Part shown: positions 44,366 through 56,401 of the stretch, piece after piece
How positions within the stretch are numbered: position 1 is the first letter of the stretch
Layout: every line of letters begins with the position of its first letter
Origin: Eulemur rufifrons
Lineage: Eukaryota > Chordata > Mammalia > Primates > Lemuridae
Assembly: GCF_041146395.1 (NCBI RefSeq)
Contig: NC_090989.1
Location: forward strand, 45,472,501 to 45,536,500
Length of the DNA stretch: 64,000 nt
Direction: 5' to 3'
Made by a program: the position numbers and the translations under genes
The notes under the pieces: model-generated
Told to the model about the DNA's origin: nothing
Database searches by the model: none
Seen by the model: the letters and a program-made list of their open reading frames with translations, nothing else

Positions 44366-47300
44366 AACTTCACTAACCCGTGACTCCATTCTCCATCATT
44401 CACATTCAGTACTGATAAATGAGTGTAGCCAGTGTCTGTGACAGAGACCAGCTATCCACTTGCTAATTTAAAAATGCCTGTTTTTCCTCTGAAGCATCGC
44501 CAAGTACCTCACTCAGCAACTAGAACATAGTGGGTACTCAGTGAACATTAGTCTGCTTTTTTCCTCTCAAATGTTGACTAAGCCAATCAAATCACCTATA
44601 ACTAGGGTAAGTACAAACATAAAGAATGGATTTCAGGTAACTAAAAACCAAGAAGAGGGGTTATTCTTTTCCATGATACAAAAAACGAAGTGAGAACAGC
44701 ATACATTGTTTCAATGTGGGCCTTTATATGATGTCATTTTATGAATTTATTGCTAAATCGGTTCCATCACGCAGATGACCAGGAGATCACCATGCAAGCC
44801 AAAATGCTGCTTAGGTAGCCTGAGAGGCAATTAGATAGCTAACTGTTCCTTACTACCTGGCCCCAACTTCTCTCCTCCTGAAGAGAAGAAAATGCTGATA
44901 CCTCTTTAATGCTGTTGAAAAGTCACTTGCTTGGCCTTTTTGTTACAACAATTGATATTATTGTTGGAATTCATTACTTCTCAAGTGTCCTCTATTTAAT
45001 CTATTTCACATTCATAAGGAGTATGAAATCCAAAACCAGCACAGACTCAATTATCCTGATTACTTGATCTTAAACGTAATTCTCTAACATATGGAAGAGG
45101 GAACACTTTGGGAAAATGTCAATGGGTCTGAAGCATCAGGGTGACAAAGTTCCCGATGTTGGATACTCATCCAAACATATTTAATCCCCTTCATTATAAA
45201 AATTACATGAGAAATTTCATAAGAACCATCTTACTAGCAGAATTCTAGGTATTTCCTGTTCCCAAGGGCAGAGAAATACTGCAAAATCAACATTTTTTTA
45301 ATGACATTTCAGTACTGTCTCTCTTGGCTGAAAACAAAAAAAGCAAGAGAAACATAAAAATGAAAAAGAAAAAAAAAAGGTTAATTATACATTTTGAACC
45401 TTTAAATAGTTGATTTTTATGGTAAACCTTTAATCCAATTTGTGTTTTATCCAAACAAATTTGCCCATCCCTGGTGACATCATGAATAAATAAAAATCAA
45501 CACATCTGCTTCTTCTAAATTTAATTATTCCATGATTACTATAATAGAAATGAGTATTACCATTTCATTGTAAAGACTGACCACCACTTGCTTCAAGTGT
45601 TTGGCTGTTTTCTACATTTTAGGATAAAATTCTATCTGCTACTAATCATTTGCAATACAGTCTTAGATAAGCTCATCTGAACTTGTGGCAGATTCTAGTG
45701 TTTATTAAAGTCTGTGAAATGAATTTACATTGAATATGATCCCTTGGTCTGAAAAGTTGAGTATTAAGCCAGCATAAACTTTAACTCTTTTAGCCGTAAA
45801 ATTGAGAATGTCTCTCAATTGCACACCCCTATCCCCCAACCACTACCCACCCCCCATCCCACCCCCCACACACACTCTTTTCCACCATCATGTTACCCAG
45901 AAGGCTACTGTGAGGAGGACTGGGCCGCTCCTTGGGGTGTTGGCTCTCAAATCTATTCCTCTCCCGCCCCATGGTCTGCCATGTAACAAGGAGGTACTGA
46001 CCCCTGTAGGCTGCATTCCCCAAGTTCCCAGCACACTTCTGGCTTTAGAGGCAATTTGTGAGAAGTTTGGAGACCAGGAGGAAAAGAAAATCTGGGTATT
46101 TCTACCTCTCTTTCTGCCTCAGGCTATGTCTCCAGCATGGCTTGATGGCAGGAAAGGCCAGCTGCTGTTCCAAATTCCACTGGATGACCCCCAACGCCTG
46201 GGATCACATAAAAACGCCCCTCCCTTTGTCTTTCTTGGTATGGCTTCGTTTTTGCTAATCTCTAGGTTGCCTCTCTGTCTCCTGCTTGGTTACTCAGATC
46301 TTCCATCATGTATATAACCAAGTCTTTCTATTAAGCCTCCACTATTTTAAATACCTTGGGTGGTTTCTATGTTCCCGGTTGGATACTGACTAATATAAAT
46401 AGTTTCAATCAAAGCTGACAAGGATTATAACCCACTGTTTTCTATTGCCCTTCACATTGGCTTCAGAACAACCAAAACTATGAGAGAAAGTAAGAAGAAG
46501 AGAGAAGAGGGGAAGAGAGGACGGAGGAGGGGAAAGGAGGAGAGAGGGGCAAGGATCTCTCTTCCCATGTGCCACCAAAGTGTTCATTGTTGTTCTCCCT
46601 GGAGATTACTATGTGTGATTTTTTTTGTTTCTTCCCCATTTACTCTAAAATGGAATGGGTCTGACTAATATGGGCCATAACACCCGCCACCCCCACTGCA
46701 GAGTCTCTCTGCTCTTCCTGTAATCAGGACAATCTAGCCCCCAGCACAGTCCCTACCAGAATGCCACTTCTCACAGCAAAGACAGGAATAGTCTGTGGCT
46801 GACGTATCCATCTGGGGTCCTGTGTAAGCAGCTATTCTGCTCTGCCCATCCTCATGGAGACGTAAGAGCCTGGAGTGGCCCAGGACTTCACAGGAACTTG
46901 AAAAACAAGTTGCTTGTAGCTGCAGCATAGTATACTGGGAATTACGTCACCAAGCCTAAGAAGCCTCACTTGCGGCACTGCTGGCCATGAGAACTCCAAC
47001 ACGCCCGCCAAGGGAGCTGCCTGCAGGAGCTCCCCAAACACCTAGTCTGCAGGGCACAAGCGCATTTCTCCTCAACACTGCACTTCACTTTCCTCCTGGG
47101 TGCCAAGGAATCTCTGTCGGCCAGGTCTCCATAACTCTCTTGAATAGCCAGTCCTTTGATAATCACTTCTCTGACAATAGAAATTGAAAACAGTTCACTG
47201 AACCAAATTAGAGTGACCATCCTGAGCTCCCTGCTTCTCCCTTCCCTTGCTCAACTCTACGTCTTCTGTCCCTCACCCCAAAACAAAACAAAAAAATGAC

Positions 47301-47620
47301 AGGGAATATCAAGATATGTAAAAAGTTCCTTAGCAATAATGAGTAAAGTAACTGGAGAGAAAGGGGACCTTGTGGGAAGTTATATAAGATTTGGCCTCAG
47401 ACCTCCACACATTCCCACATCTAGAAGAGATGAGTGTGTACATACAAGTGATATATGCTAATACAGCTCTGTGTACAAAGTGCCATGGAACAACAGCTGG
47501 GGAGGCAGGAAGGACAGCCCTCTATCCATACTCCTGCCCCAGCCAACAGGCCATGAACACAAGGGTTCAGAAGATATCAGCATGTCTGATATTCACTTTA
47601 AAAATCACATTTACTTTAGC
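44366..47620. other. Mostly unassigned sequence
   Basis: No gene supported. 44490-44560 has an L2-like tail ('actagaacatagtgggtactcagtgaacatt'). 45800-46410 looks like an old LTR or LINE end ('ttaaataccttgggtggtttc' ... 'ggatactgac'). A C-rich run at 45825-45870 and a purine-rich patch at 46482-46545 are simple sequence. A 171-codon plus frame (45802-46317) crosses the LTR-like part and has no domain. A full-looking ttacgtcac motif lies near 46943. Confidence 0.4.
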
Positions 47621-47625
47621 CATAG

Positions 47626-47991
47626 TACCTTAGTCAGTTTAGATTGTTATAACAAAGTGCCATACACCAGGTGGCTTATAAACAACAAAATTGCATTTCT
47701 CAGAGTTATGGAGGCTGGAAGTCTGAGATCAGGGTTTCAGCACAGTCAGTTCCAGTAGGGCCCCTTTTCTGGGTTGCAGACTGCCAACATCTCCTTGTAT
47801 CCTCACATGGCAGAGAGAGGACTAGAGAGCTCTCTGGGGTTCCTTTTAGAAGGGTACTAATCCTATTCATGAGAGTTCCACCTTCATGACCTAATCACTT
47901 CTCAAAGGCCACACATCCTACCATCATTGTGTTGGAGGTTAGGATTTCAACATGTGAATTTGGGGAGGACACAAACATTCAGCCCATTGCA
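47626..47991 (-). mobile_element. Solo MaLR LTR (MST-like), reverse
   Basis: Reverse orientation MaLR LTR: 'ccttagtcagtttagattg', 'ttataacaaagtgccatac', 'ggtggcttataaacaacaaaa', 'ttatggaggctggaagtctg', 'cctcacatggcagagagagg', 'tcatgacctaatcacttctc' and ending '...ttcagcccattgca' (sense start TGCAATGGGCTGAATG). The 5-bp catag at 47621-47625 and 47992-47996 is a fitting target-site duplication. It is about the same family as the LTR at 23053, in opposite orientation. Confidence 0.87.
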
Positions 47992-47996
47992 CATAG

Positions 47997-48289
47997 GAAT
48001 TAAAGGAATTCAATTACTCTTTTATTTTTCTCAGTTTCCCTTTGGGTTTTTGCTGTTCTTGTTACTTCTGTTCATTTTTCATAAAAATTTGAGTTCTATC
48101 AAAAAATTCTAAGCACATATACTGTGAATAAATGCTCTTATTGCCAAAAATTTTTCCTGTTAGTACTACAAAGTAGAAGATGAATCTGGGAAAGAAGTTA
48201 ATTGAGTTTGTGGGCCTAATAATTATTTTTATATTTATATTTTGCAAAGCTTTCATGAAATACTGATTTCCTTTCTCCTGGTGGGTTTT
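47997..48289. other. Unassigned AT-rich sequence
   Basis: T-rich, nothing recognised. Confidence 0.4.
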
Positions 48290-48646
48290 TCTGCTACTTT
48301 TTATTTTTAATTTTTTTTTTTGTTTGGAGACAGAGTCTCACTCTGTTGCCTGGGCTAGAATGCCGTGGCGTCAGCCTGGTTCACAGCAACCTCAAACTCC
48401 TCAGCTTAAACAATCCTTCTCCCTCAACCTCCCGAGTAGCTGGGACTACAGGCATGTGTCACCATGCCTGGCTAATTTATTCTATGTATTTTTAGTTGTC
48501 CAGCTAATTTCTTCCTATTTTTAGTAGAGACGGGGTCTTACTCTTGCTCAGGCTGGTTTCAAACTCCTGACCTCAAGCGATCCTCCTGCCCCATGCCTCT
48601 AGGATTACAGGCATGAGCCACTGTGCCCGGACTCTGCTACTTTTTA
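48290..48646 (-). mobile_element. Alu SINE, strepsirrhine type, with target-site duplications
   Basis: Dimeric Alu in reverse orientation (T-rich tail at 48304-48322, 'gagacagagtctcactctg' at 48328, end 'gagccactgtgcccgg'). It has the lemur-type linker ('attctatgtatttttagttg', 'tccagctaatttcttcctatt'). tctgctacttttta at 48290-48303 and 48633-48646 is an exact 14-bp target-site duplication. More diverged than the copy at 12.5 kb. Confidence 0.93.
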
Positions 48647-49560
48647 AGTGAAGGCATCAGTATTTATAACGAACTCCTGGCTGTGTTGATTAAACACAGG
48701 GGCATAAACATCCAGACATCCAGGCCTTGTACAGCAAGTCAGTCCAAGTTTTTGACTGGTCAGTTGATCTTAAGACTTAGCACTCACAGACTAGTGTCTG
48801 TACTTTGATTCAATAACGTCTTTGGTTTGGTTGGGTTTGGGGTTTTTTTTTATTTTGTTGTGTTGTTTTTTGTTTTGTTTTGTTTTGTTTCTCTTTCTCT
48901 CTCATTGATGCTATAAAATTCCAGTCCAGGCCTAATCTTTAACAAATACATAGCTAGAATGCTTTATTTCTTAGTTGCATGTACATTTAGCTTATGAGAA
49001 AGAATGATACTCATAGTAATGTGAAGAACTTCCGGAGGGGTCTCTAAGAGCCAAGATTTCCATATTAGTCCTTTTTGGGGGGGGAAAACAAGTCTAGGTT
49101 GCATACTTGAAATGTTTTCAATCGGCAGCTTCACATGCCACGCTAAATCCGCTTTCTACTTCCCTGGTCAAATCTCCGGGATTTGTAAGGACAGTGGACT
49201 GTTTCCACTGGTCAGCCCCTTTGTGGAGTCAGATGTTCCCGTTCTAAGCTCTAAGTAGGTTCATTTGTACAAAATTAGCCACCCAAACTGTGGGCAGCTT
49301 TCTGTCAGCTAGGTTTATGCAGACCCAATCTGAAGCATTCAGCTTGGATTGGGGAGTTTGAAAAATCACACCACAGCCATTTTGCAACTTTGAGTAAGCC
49401 CATTCTTCATTCACTTGAGTCCCTGGAAATTAGTAAGTCACTCTGCTACACCAACCTCCTGGTCTTAAACCATAGTATTGTATTAGAGATGCAAAGGAGA
49501 GCAATCTCTGTTTCTACTTTTCCCATGTAATATTAATAAAAAATAAAGCTAAGCAGTGTC
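48647..49560. other. Unassigned sequence with (TTTTG)n
   Basis: A TTTTG/TTG simple repeat occupies 48841-48890 and runs into CT-rich sequence to 48904; a G-run lies at 49077-49083. Nothing else recognised. Confidence 0.45.
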
Positions 49561-49561
49561 A

Positions 49562-49750
49562 TAGAATGGTATAGGGCAGATACTATAGCTTTTGGATTCA
49601 GACAAATCTAATTTTGAATCCTAGTACCACCAGATACTAACTGGAAGATCTTGCCTCTAAACCTTAGTTTCTCATCTGTGAAATGGAGATTTTAAGACCT
49701 GTACTACTAAAATTTTTATGAAAATTAGACATAAATAAATAAAGCAGTTG
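49562..49750 (+). repeat. MIR SINE
   Basis: Forward MIR order: 'gcttttggattcagacaaatc', 'taattttgaatcctagtacc', 'aaaccttagtttctcatctg', 'tgaaatggagattttaag'. Clear, with old divergence. Confidence 0.8.
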
Positions 49751-51690
49751 CTAATGTTATGAATAGTATTGTGTTTTGAGTGAGAAAAAGAAACAGAATT
49801 TTATTATATAATGATATATAATAAAACTAAGAAAAGAAAATATGCAGGTAGGAATGTAAAGCAGACAGAATCTCCCTGCCCCAGGGCTTCACTGGGCACC
49901 AGCAGAAATCCTAGGGCCACATATTGGGACCTCTACAGCCACCACTCCCTCCCCCGAAATGCAAAGGGCACACTGTTGAAATGGCATCCCAGGAAGGTTC
50001 TACAGTTAAGGAAAATGTGACCATCACATAACTGTATGTCTTTAACCTTCGGTTTGATCGAATGAGCGCGACAGCAGCCTTTCACTAAGTGAAAGAGAAA
50101 AGGGTCTTTCCCGTGTGAGTGAGGGAGGCTGTGATGGCCGGGTGTGGAGCAAGTGTGTGGCCATAGACACTCAGCAGCACTCATACTGCAGGCTGCATCC
50201 AAGACCATGGGGTCAGGCCCCAAAGAACAACAGTATTTTGGAAGGCCTGACAGTTGTCATCTTGCTATTTAGCCAACTTTTTTTTCATTTGTTCTGGCTG
50301 ATTTTTAAAGCAACCCTCTTACTTGACCCCTAATTATTTTTCTTCTTGATCTCGATGAGTACTTCTGTAAATCATTTACAGCTATCTACATAGTTGTGGC
50401 CTGGGTATATCAGACAGGATTGTAAGGGGGGAAAAGTGTGAAGGACTTGAAAATGCTATGGTGTCCTTGATCTTTTGGCTCTTTTGACAACTGTGCGTAT
50501 CTTCAAATATTTTTCCCAGGCACATGGCTCTGAACTCAATATAAACTCAATAAATGTTTCTGGAACCTCTGCTGAAATTAAAGACTCATTCTGCCCTCCT
50601 CTAATTGACAGCATGACATTTTTTTTGAAAGGAGATTATAATACTTTCCAGTCATCAAAGCTTCCCATTATTACAAATTGGCATTTCTGGTGTAGATTAA
50701 CAAATGCCAGAATTATCCTTCAGCTCCCAGCATAGATTTAGGTTTGAACTCTTATGTACAGTAGCTTACAATGTACAGCCAGCAGAAATTACACCATTGA
50801 AAACAGTGAACATGCACCACAAACAAAAGATTAAATTATTTTCCCAGATGCAGCTTCTAAATTTTCAAGTTTTAAGTAAATCATTCACTCAATTAAAGTC
50901 TATTACAGCTGCAGAGGTTTCATCTATTAATACACAATCAAACAATTCATTACCTCCATCAAATCTCTAGTTTTCTCCAGATGAACCTGAATCACAGGAT
51001 TTCAAGTGTGTTTGAGCTTTCTGCTGCATAAAACATGGCATTTGCTGGGCCAATCTCTGCCCTAAGTTGGGGAAGAGAGGAAAATTGAGATAGAGATGAG
51101 AAAGCTGTCAAACTGTTGAACCTGAAAATATATTGGTCAGAGTGAAAAGCATTCAGGTGGAATATTTTTAGCTGTGTGGTAAAGCTCAGTTCAGTCTGTA
51201 GGAGATCTACTGAGTAGTTCAAAACTGAAAACTATGGATAGATTTAGGGGCAAACATAAAAAGAGAAGGGTAGAAGATGAAAAAAACATTTTTTTTTAAG
51301 AAATTCAGGGCAAAGAAGCACCTGTTTAATTATACTGTCAACACAGAAAACCAGGCATTAAGTTGTATCTTTTTGCCTTTTATAAATAATTCTGCATTAA
51401 GGAAAACAAAATTACATTTAGAAAACTTGATGGCAACTGGAAAAAGAGCTCAGCCTTGAGTAAATTCGTTATTTTAGAGAAAAAAGTAAACAAAACTGTT
51501 CCTATTGCCTCAATAGCCATAAACATTTTCACTGAACTGTTAGTAAGTTTTTACACAGCAATATCACCAAACATGTGTCAATTTCCCTTTTTATGTGAAG
51601 AATTAAGCAAAATTCCAAGTGACATTTATGACCTGGGGTCCAAATCTATTTCCTACTAAGTCAGTGCAGAGTTGATGCTACTATTATATA
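49751..51690. other. Unassigned sequence
   Basis: No gene or named repeat in either strand. Frames of up to 96 codons overlap and show no domains. Confidence 0.4.
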
Positions 51691-51694
51691 AATA

Positions 51695-51860
51695 GCCTAA
51701 CGATGGGGTTCTCGAAATGTGGTCCATAGTCAAGCAGCAGTGGCATTAGCTGGGAACTTGTAGATATGCAAATTCTAGGGTTCTCCCCCAGATGCACTGA
51801 ATCAGAAACTCTTGGGGGTGAGCCCAGCAGTCTATGATACAAATTTGACAACCACCGGCC
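51695..51860 (+). mobile_element. MER5-type hAT (Charlie) non-autonomous element
   Basis: 'cgaaatgtggtccatagtc', 'aagcagcagtggcattagc', 'tgggaacttgtagatatgc', 'aaattctagggttctccccc' and 'gaatcagaaactcttggggg' match the well-known order of MER5A/B elements. Both ends are worn, so boundaries are approximate. Confidence 0.87.
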
Positions 51861-52550
51861 TACAGACTTGCAGTTAGAGCTTGCAAAGTCAAGGTGCTTC
51901 TACCTCTTCTCTTCCCCGCAACTGGCTGGAAAGAACAATAAGGACCAAAAACAAGGAAATTCCATTTTAAATGATATTAGCCACTACAATACCAAACCAA
52001 AAACTATGAGGAATACAGTGAGATTTGGATTCAATTGAGCATAATAGATGCATACCTTAACAGACCTCAGGCAGAGCATGGAATTCTACAAAGGAAAGAG
52101 ACACAGCCCTAAGGCGCCTGACCAGTGATTTCTTATTTGAAACAGCAAGTTGTAGAGTGACAGGCAACATGGGGCCAAATGAGGAATGAGGCAGACAGAC
52201 CATCTTTCAAACTAGTAGGCTGGCAATATGGCCAGGAGAGACGGTGAGTAGCAATCAATTGTTGTTTTAAGGTTGCTGCTCAAAATTGCTAAAGTAAAAT
52301 TAATAAGCACGAATTCCCAACACATAGCTCTATGGCAAAATAAGCAGACTGTAAGGGCACATTCGTGAGAGAAAGGAACAAAACTCTGTCCCCTGGCAGA
52401 AGCTTTACAAAGAGAATTGAAGCAGCATAACCATAATAAAGCCATCTGCTGTCCCAGCCTTACTTCCTCAGCCCTTTCTCAGACTTCTGTTCAGCAAACA
52501 GCTAGCCCTGAAAGAATGGCCCTATTTAAAGATGAGAAAAATATTGGAAA
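51861..52550. other. Unassigned sequence
   Basis: No gene or repeat recognised. Confidence 0.4.
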
Positions 52551-52554
52551 GAAA

Positions 52555-53835
52555 CTGGCATAAAACCAACATATAGTGACAGTACAAGGAAAAAATGGAA
52601 AAGTAATATAAAAGAGGCACACAAAAATCACATGTAACAATTAGAGAAGAAATATGTTTTCTTCAAATACTTTTCAGTGATATTAAAAAAAAATTAAAGA
52701 AAATAGAGCCTTTTTGAAAAAAAGTATTTAGAACAAGAGAGAATGGCTCAAAGAAGAAAAGACAAGCTAATAGGAGGATATTAAAAATGAGCTGGCAGAA
52801 CTCAGCAAGGAAGTAGAAAGAATAAATATGACTCATTCAGAAATAAAATCCACTTTAGAAGCAAAAATTTTTTAATGAACACCACCAAAAATACAGACTT
52901 AATTATGGAAGTTAGACTTGAGAACATCAAGTAAAATGAACAGAACAACAATAAAGAATTAGAAGTCATTAGAAAGAATAATTAAAGATAAATGTAAATG
53001 GACAAAGAAGACAAACAGGATTTAAAATGTATATCCATGAAGAGAAGAAAATGAATTAGAAAAAAATCAAAGTTATACTAGAGGAAAAATATTCCAGGTC
53101 ATGTTAATAAATTCAAATCCAAGGCAAAAACTACTAAGTTAGTCAAAGAAGGGGATTTGATAATGATGAAGTGTACAGTCTGTAGTGAAGCTCTAACTAT
53201 CCTGAATCTCTATGTACCAAATAATATATTATCAAAATACATAAAGCAAAAACTGGAAAAAATAGACATAAATGAATGGTAATAGAAAACATATACATAG
53301 TCCTTGGTAGATGATATAGATTAAAAATAAGCACCAGTACAGAAAAAATTAACATAATTAATAATGTGGACATATACATATATCTACACACACACAAAAT
53401 CAAATGAAGCAACTTTTAAAAGCACATGAAAAATGTGTTACAGTTGGTGGTGTAATAGCCCTGAAAGAAAATCTCAATAAATTTCCAAATGTGAAATGGC
53501 ATAGATGATGTTTTGTAACCACAATACCATGACACTAGAAATTCACAATAAAAATTGAGGCCAACACACCAAGAATTGAAACATTCTCAAACAACTCTTG
53601 TGTCAAACAGGAAATCCAAACTGAATTAGCCAAATTAGGAGACTGAAGCCTTGAGGGTTCTTGGTTCTAATTCCCAGCCAAAGTCATCAGATCAGTTAAG
53701 GCTTTAGATATAGCTTCAAAAAGAAGATAAGGAACTACATAATGTTACAAATAATAAAATTCACATATAAGATTAATTGCTGTCCTATATACAAATAATA
53801 ACTTTTTTGAAAAAAGTAGGAAAAGGAAAGATCTC
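52555..53835 (+). mobile_element. Very old LINE-1/HAL1-type fragment
   Basis: A-rich coding-strand composition and ordered landmarks of an L1ME or HAL1-type element: 'gagctggcagaactcagcaagg', 'ctgaatctctatgtaccaaataat' (endonuclease-region phrase), 'gaaattcacaataaaaattgagg', and near the end 'ctatatacaaataataac'. No frame survives. Two or more fragments of the same family may be merged here. Confidence 0.65.
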
Positions 53836-53859
53836 ATTTTCAATAGTGACTGTATCATT

Positions 53860-54370
53860 TAGGGCCTTGCCAACAAAACAAAACCCTGACATATGATTAA
53901 ATATATAGAATTTAATATACAAACTAGTTATGAAGGTATTAGAATAGCTGAAAGAACAAATAGGGAAAGGTGTTCCCTAAGAATTAGTAACAGCAGAAAG
54001 CTGCTAATATCCCTAGGCTGAAGGATAAAAGGAAGGGAGGATATTCCTAGAGTCTAGAAGCTGAGTCCATCAAGATTGCTGGAACTCTGACAGGTCTGCC
54101 TGTTGGAAGCTGGGACTTTGCAGGGAGCTAGAGTTGTAGAGGTGACTCAACCAGAGTGGCCAACAGGAGCAGAGGCCTGGGGAGAACTCCCCTAGCTTCC
54201 TCCCTGCTCCTACCCTCCATCATCTTTCCAGTGCCTCCCACTGTCAAACTTAAATGGAAGCCAACTGACTAGAAAACTAGGGGATGCAGCTTACATGGTG
54301 TCTGTCCTACCTTATAAACTACAGGGGAAGGGAGAGAAATGGATCTGAAAGCAAATAGACAAAAGACCAG
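53860..54370 (+). repeat. Unnamed interspersed repeat, copy B
   Basis: Shares its tail with copy A at 43855-44365 (see that entry), and its middle block (54165-54240: ggagcagaggcctggggag to atctttccagtgcctccc) recurs at 55365-55437. Family not identified. Confidence 0.5.
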
Positions 54371-55230
54371 GAGCATAGCAACAAAAAGAAAAAAAAAAAA
54401 CAATTAAAAGAAAAGAGGGAAAATTAATTCCATTTCCCATACTTCACTTAAAGACCTTCCCTTAATAGGAAATGTGTTATAGGCAATGAAAGTGTTTATT
54501 GAATTATTTTAAAATATGGGGGAAAAACCCAGGGATATTGTATACAAATTATAGACAATAAACAAGGAAGTTCTCCCTCACACCATCCCCCCAGTCCCTC
54601 TCCACAGAGGTGACCACTGTTAATTATTTTGAGTGTGTTTCTGGAAATCTTCCATACATATACATGAATATTTTTAAATGCCCACAAACATAATATCTAT
54701 ATTATTCTATCTCTGGGTTTTTTTCCACGTATGGATATATGTTGGAGAGCTTGTCATAATGTATTTTTAAAAGTTTCCAATTTGATGAATAAATAGGCCA
54801 TTTCAAGGTTTTTGCTGTTACAGAGAATACATTACAAAAGTGAGGGAGTACTGATGAAATTGCTTGGCTATTATTATCTTTACATGCCTGGTATTTCAAG
54901 CAATTCAGTCAGCACCTGTTAGGCCAGGGGCAATACAGCTAAAAGTAGAACCTAAGTGGGATATAGGGTTTAGAAGTAAGTTACTGAAACATGGAGCTCA
55001 TTTTATATATATCTCACAATCATTGTTACTTACGATCCAAACCCATATGTATGGGAATGTTTGGAAGGACATGCAGATGTAACCAATATGTGCATCTTTA
55101 CCCCCAAGGCAATTGAACATACCAATGTTCTTACGCTCCCCAAACTAAATAAAACCTGATCTCCTCTGTTTTAGCCAGGCCAATTCACTTGCCTCTGAAA
55201 ATTTTCAAGTTTTGGAGATAGATTTACTGT
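54371..55230. other. Unassigned sequence
   Basis: An A-tract lies at 54391-54400. The rest is AT-rich with no assigned feature. 54690-54850 has the flavour of an old LINE-1 3' UTR but is too worn to call. Confidence 0.4.
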
Positions 55231-55320
55231 ATGATTTTGGAAAGGCCTTAACCTTGTCCAAACTGTGGACTCAGTTTTCTCATTAAAATGAAGATGTCAG
55301 TTTAATCTATCCTGGTCTTA
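55215..55320 (+). repeat. MIR-like fragment
   Basis: 'ctgtatgattttggaaaggcc', 'ttaaccttgtccaaactgtgg', 'actcagttttctcattaaaatg' matches the forward MIR core. Confidence 0.6.
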
Positions 55321-55364
55321 AAAATTCAACAATTCTACTCTTCTCAGCTCTTGCTGTTACAGGA

Positions 55365-55440
55365 ACAGAGGCTTGGGGAGAACGACCTTAGCTTCCTCCC
55401 TGCTCTTACTCTCCGTCATCTTTCCAGTGTCTTCCAAGAG
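55365..55440 (+). repeat. Unnamed interspersed repeat, partial copy C
   Basis: About 75 bp (gaacagaggcttggggag to atctttccagtgtcttcc) that aligns to 54167-54240 with about 85% identity by eye. It is either a fragment of the same repeat family or a local duplication. Confidence 0.6.
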
Positions 55441-56252
55441 CAAAGGCAACTCTCCTCCCCATCCCGCCCCACCTTTTTTTGCTTGTTTGATGAGTTAAGT
55501 TTCAGAGTTCAGGGGAAGATATCTTGAAACTTATTCCTAAATACTTTTCAATTTTCATATTGATCTTTCTCTGCAATCCCTGTAGTCTCCCCTGGATTCT
55601 TGTGAAGCATTAGAGGTTCACAAGTTTCCTCCCAGGAAGAAAATCAAAAGAATAAAATGTTGGGGAGAGAGCATGAGAATAAAAGTATTGAACATTACCA
55701 TTAAATTAGATTGCCGTTGCCGTTTGCTGCCTTCAAAAAGAATAAATTATGATGCAGCCTTAAAATGAAAGTTCCATATGCAGTCAAAAGCTGTCACATG
55801 ACAGGCGATGCAATTAAGGCAACAAAAGTTTCCAAATTTGGGGAAAGATGGTAGAATTTTTAAAGTTAAAAGAGTTTAGTGATAATATGGAGGTCCCGAC
55901 AGACTATCAGGCAAACTCTGAACGTTTGGCCATTTAAAGCTTTCAGGAAGTAGCTTAATTTTCAATGACATGTAACTCAGTTAAGGAAAAAATGAAACCA
56001 AAAGTTTAATCAAATAGGAAATGAACATGAAACCCTGGTATTCTTGAATGCATATCAAGATTATTCTGTTAATTCTAAAGATGAAACTATCTAAATTGCC
56101 AGCATGGATTTTGAAAAACAATGAGTCCTCATGTCCTCAAACATTACTGCCAAAGGCCAAAGGTAATCTTGAAGAATCTTTAAACAAGCAATGTGAAAAA
56201 TTCACAGACTCAAGTTTGGAATGTTGAAAAAAGTGGTAAGTAGATTTTGCAT
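55441..56252. other. Unassigned sequence
   Basis: No gene or repeat recognised. Confidence 0.4.
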
Positions 56253-56401
56253 GCCACCACACCCAGCTAATTTTTCTATTTTTAGTTGAGACAGGGTCTC
56301 GCTCTTGCTCAGGCTAGTCTCAAATTCCTGAGCTCAAGCGATCCTCCTGCCTTGGCCTCCCAGAGAGCTGGAATTACAGGTTTGAGCCACCACACCCAGT
56401 C
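56253..56401 (-). mobile_element. Alu right-arm fragment / monomer
   Basis: A single Alu arm in reverse orientation: 'ccaccacacccagctaattt', 'gttgagacagggtctcgctc', 'ctcaagcgatcctcctgcc', 'gagccaccacacccag'. It lacks the second arm and a clear T-tract. Short flanking agatttt/agattt words could be a worn duplication. Confidence 0.85.

Noticed and set aside
45802..46317. 171-codon plus-strand frame
   Set aside because: It crosses C-rich simple sequence and an old repeat; proline-rich start is due to the C-run.
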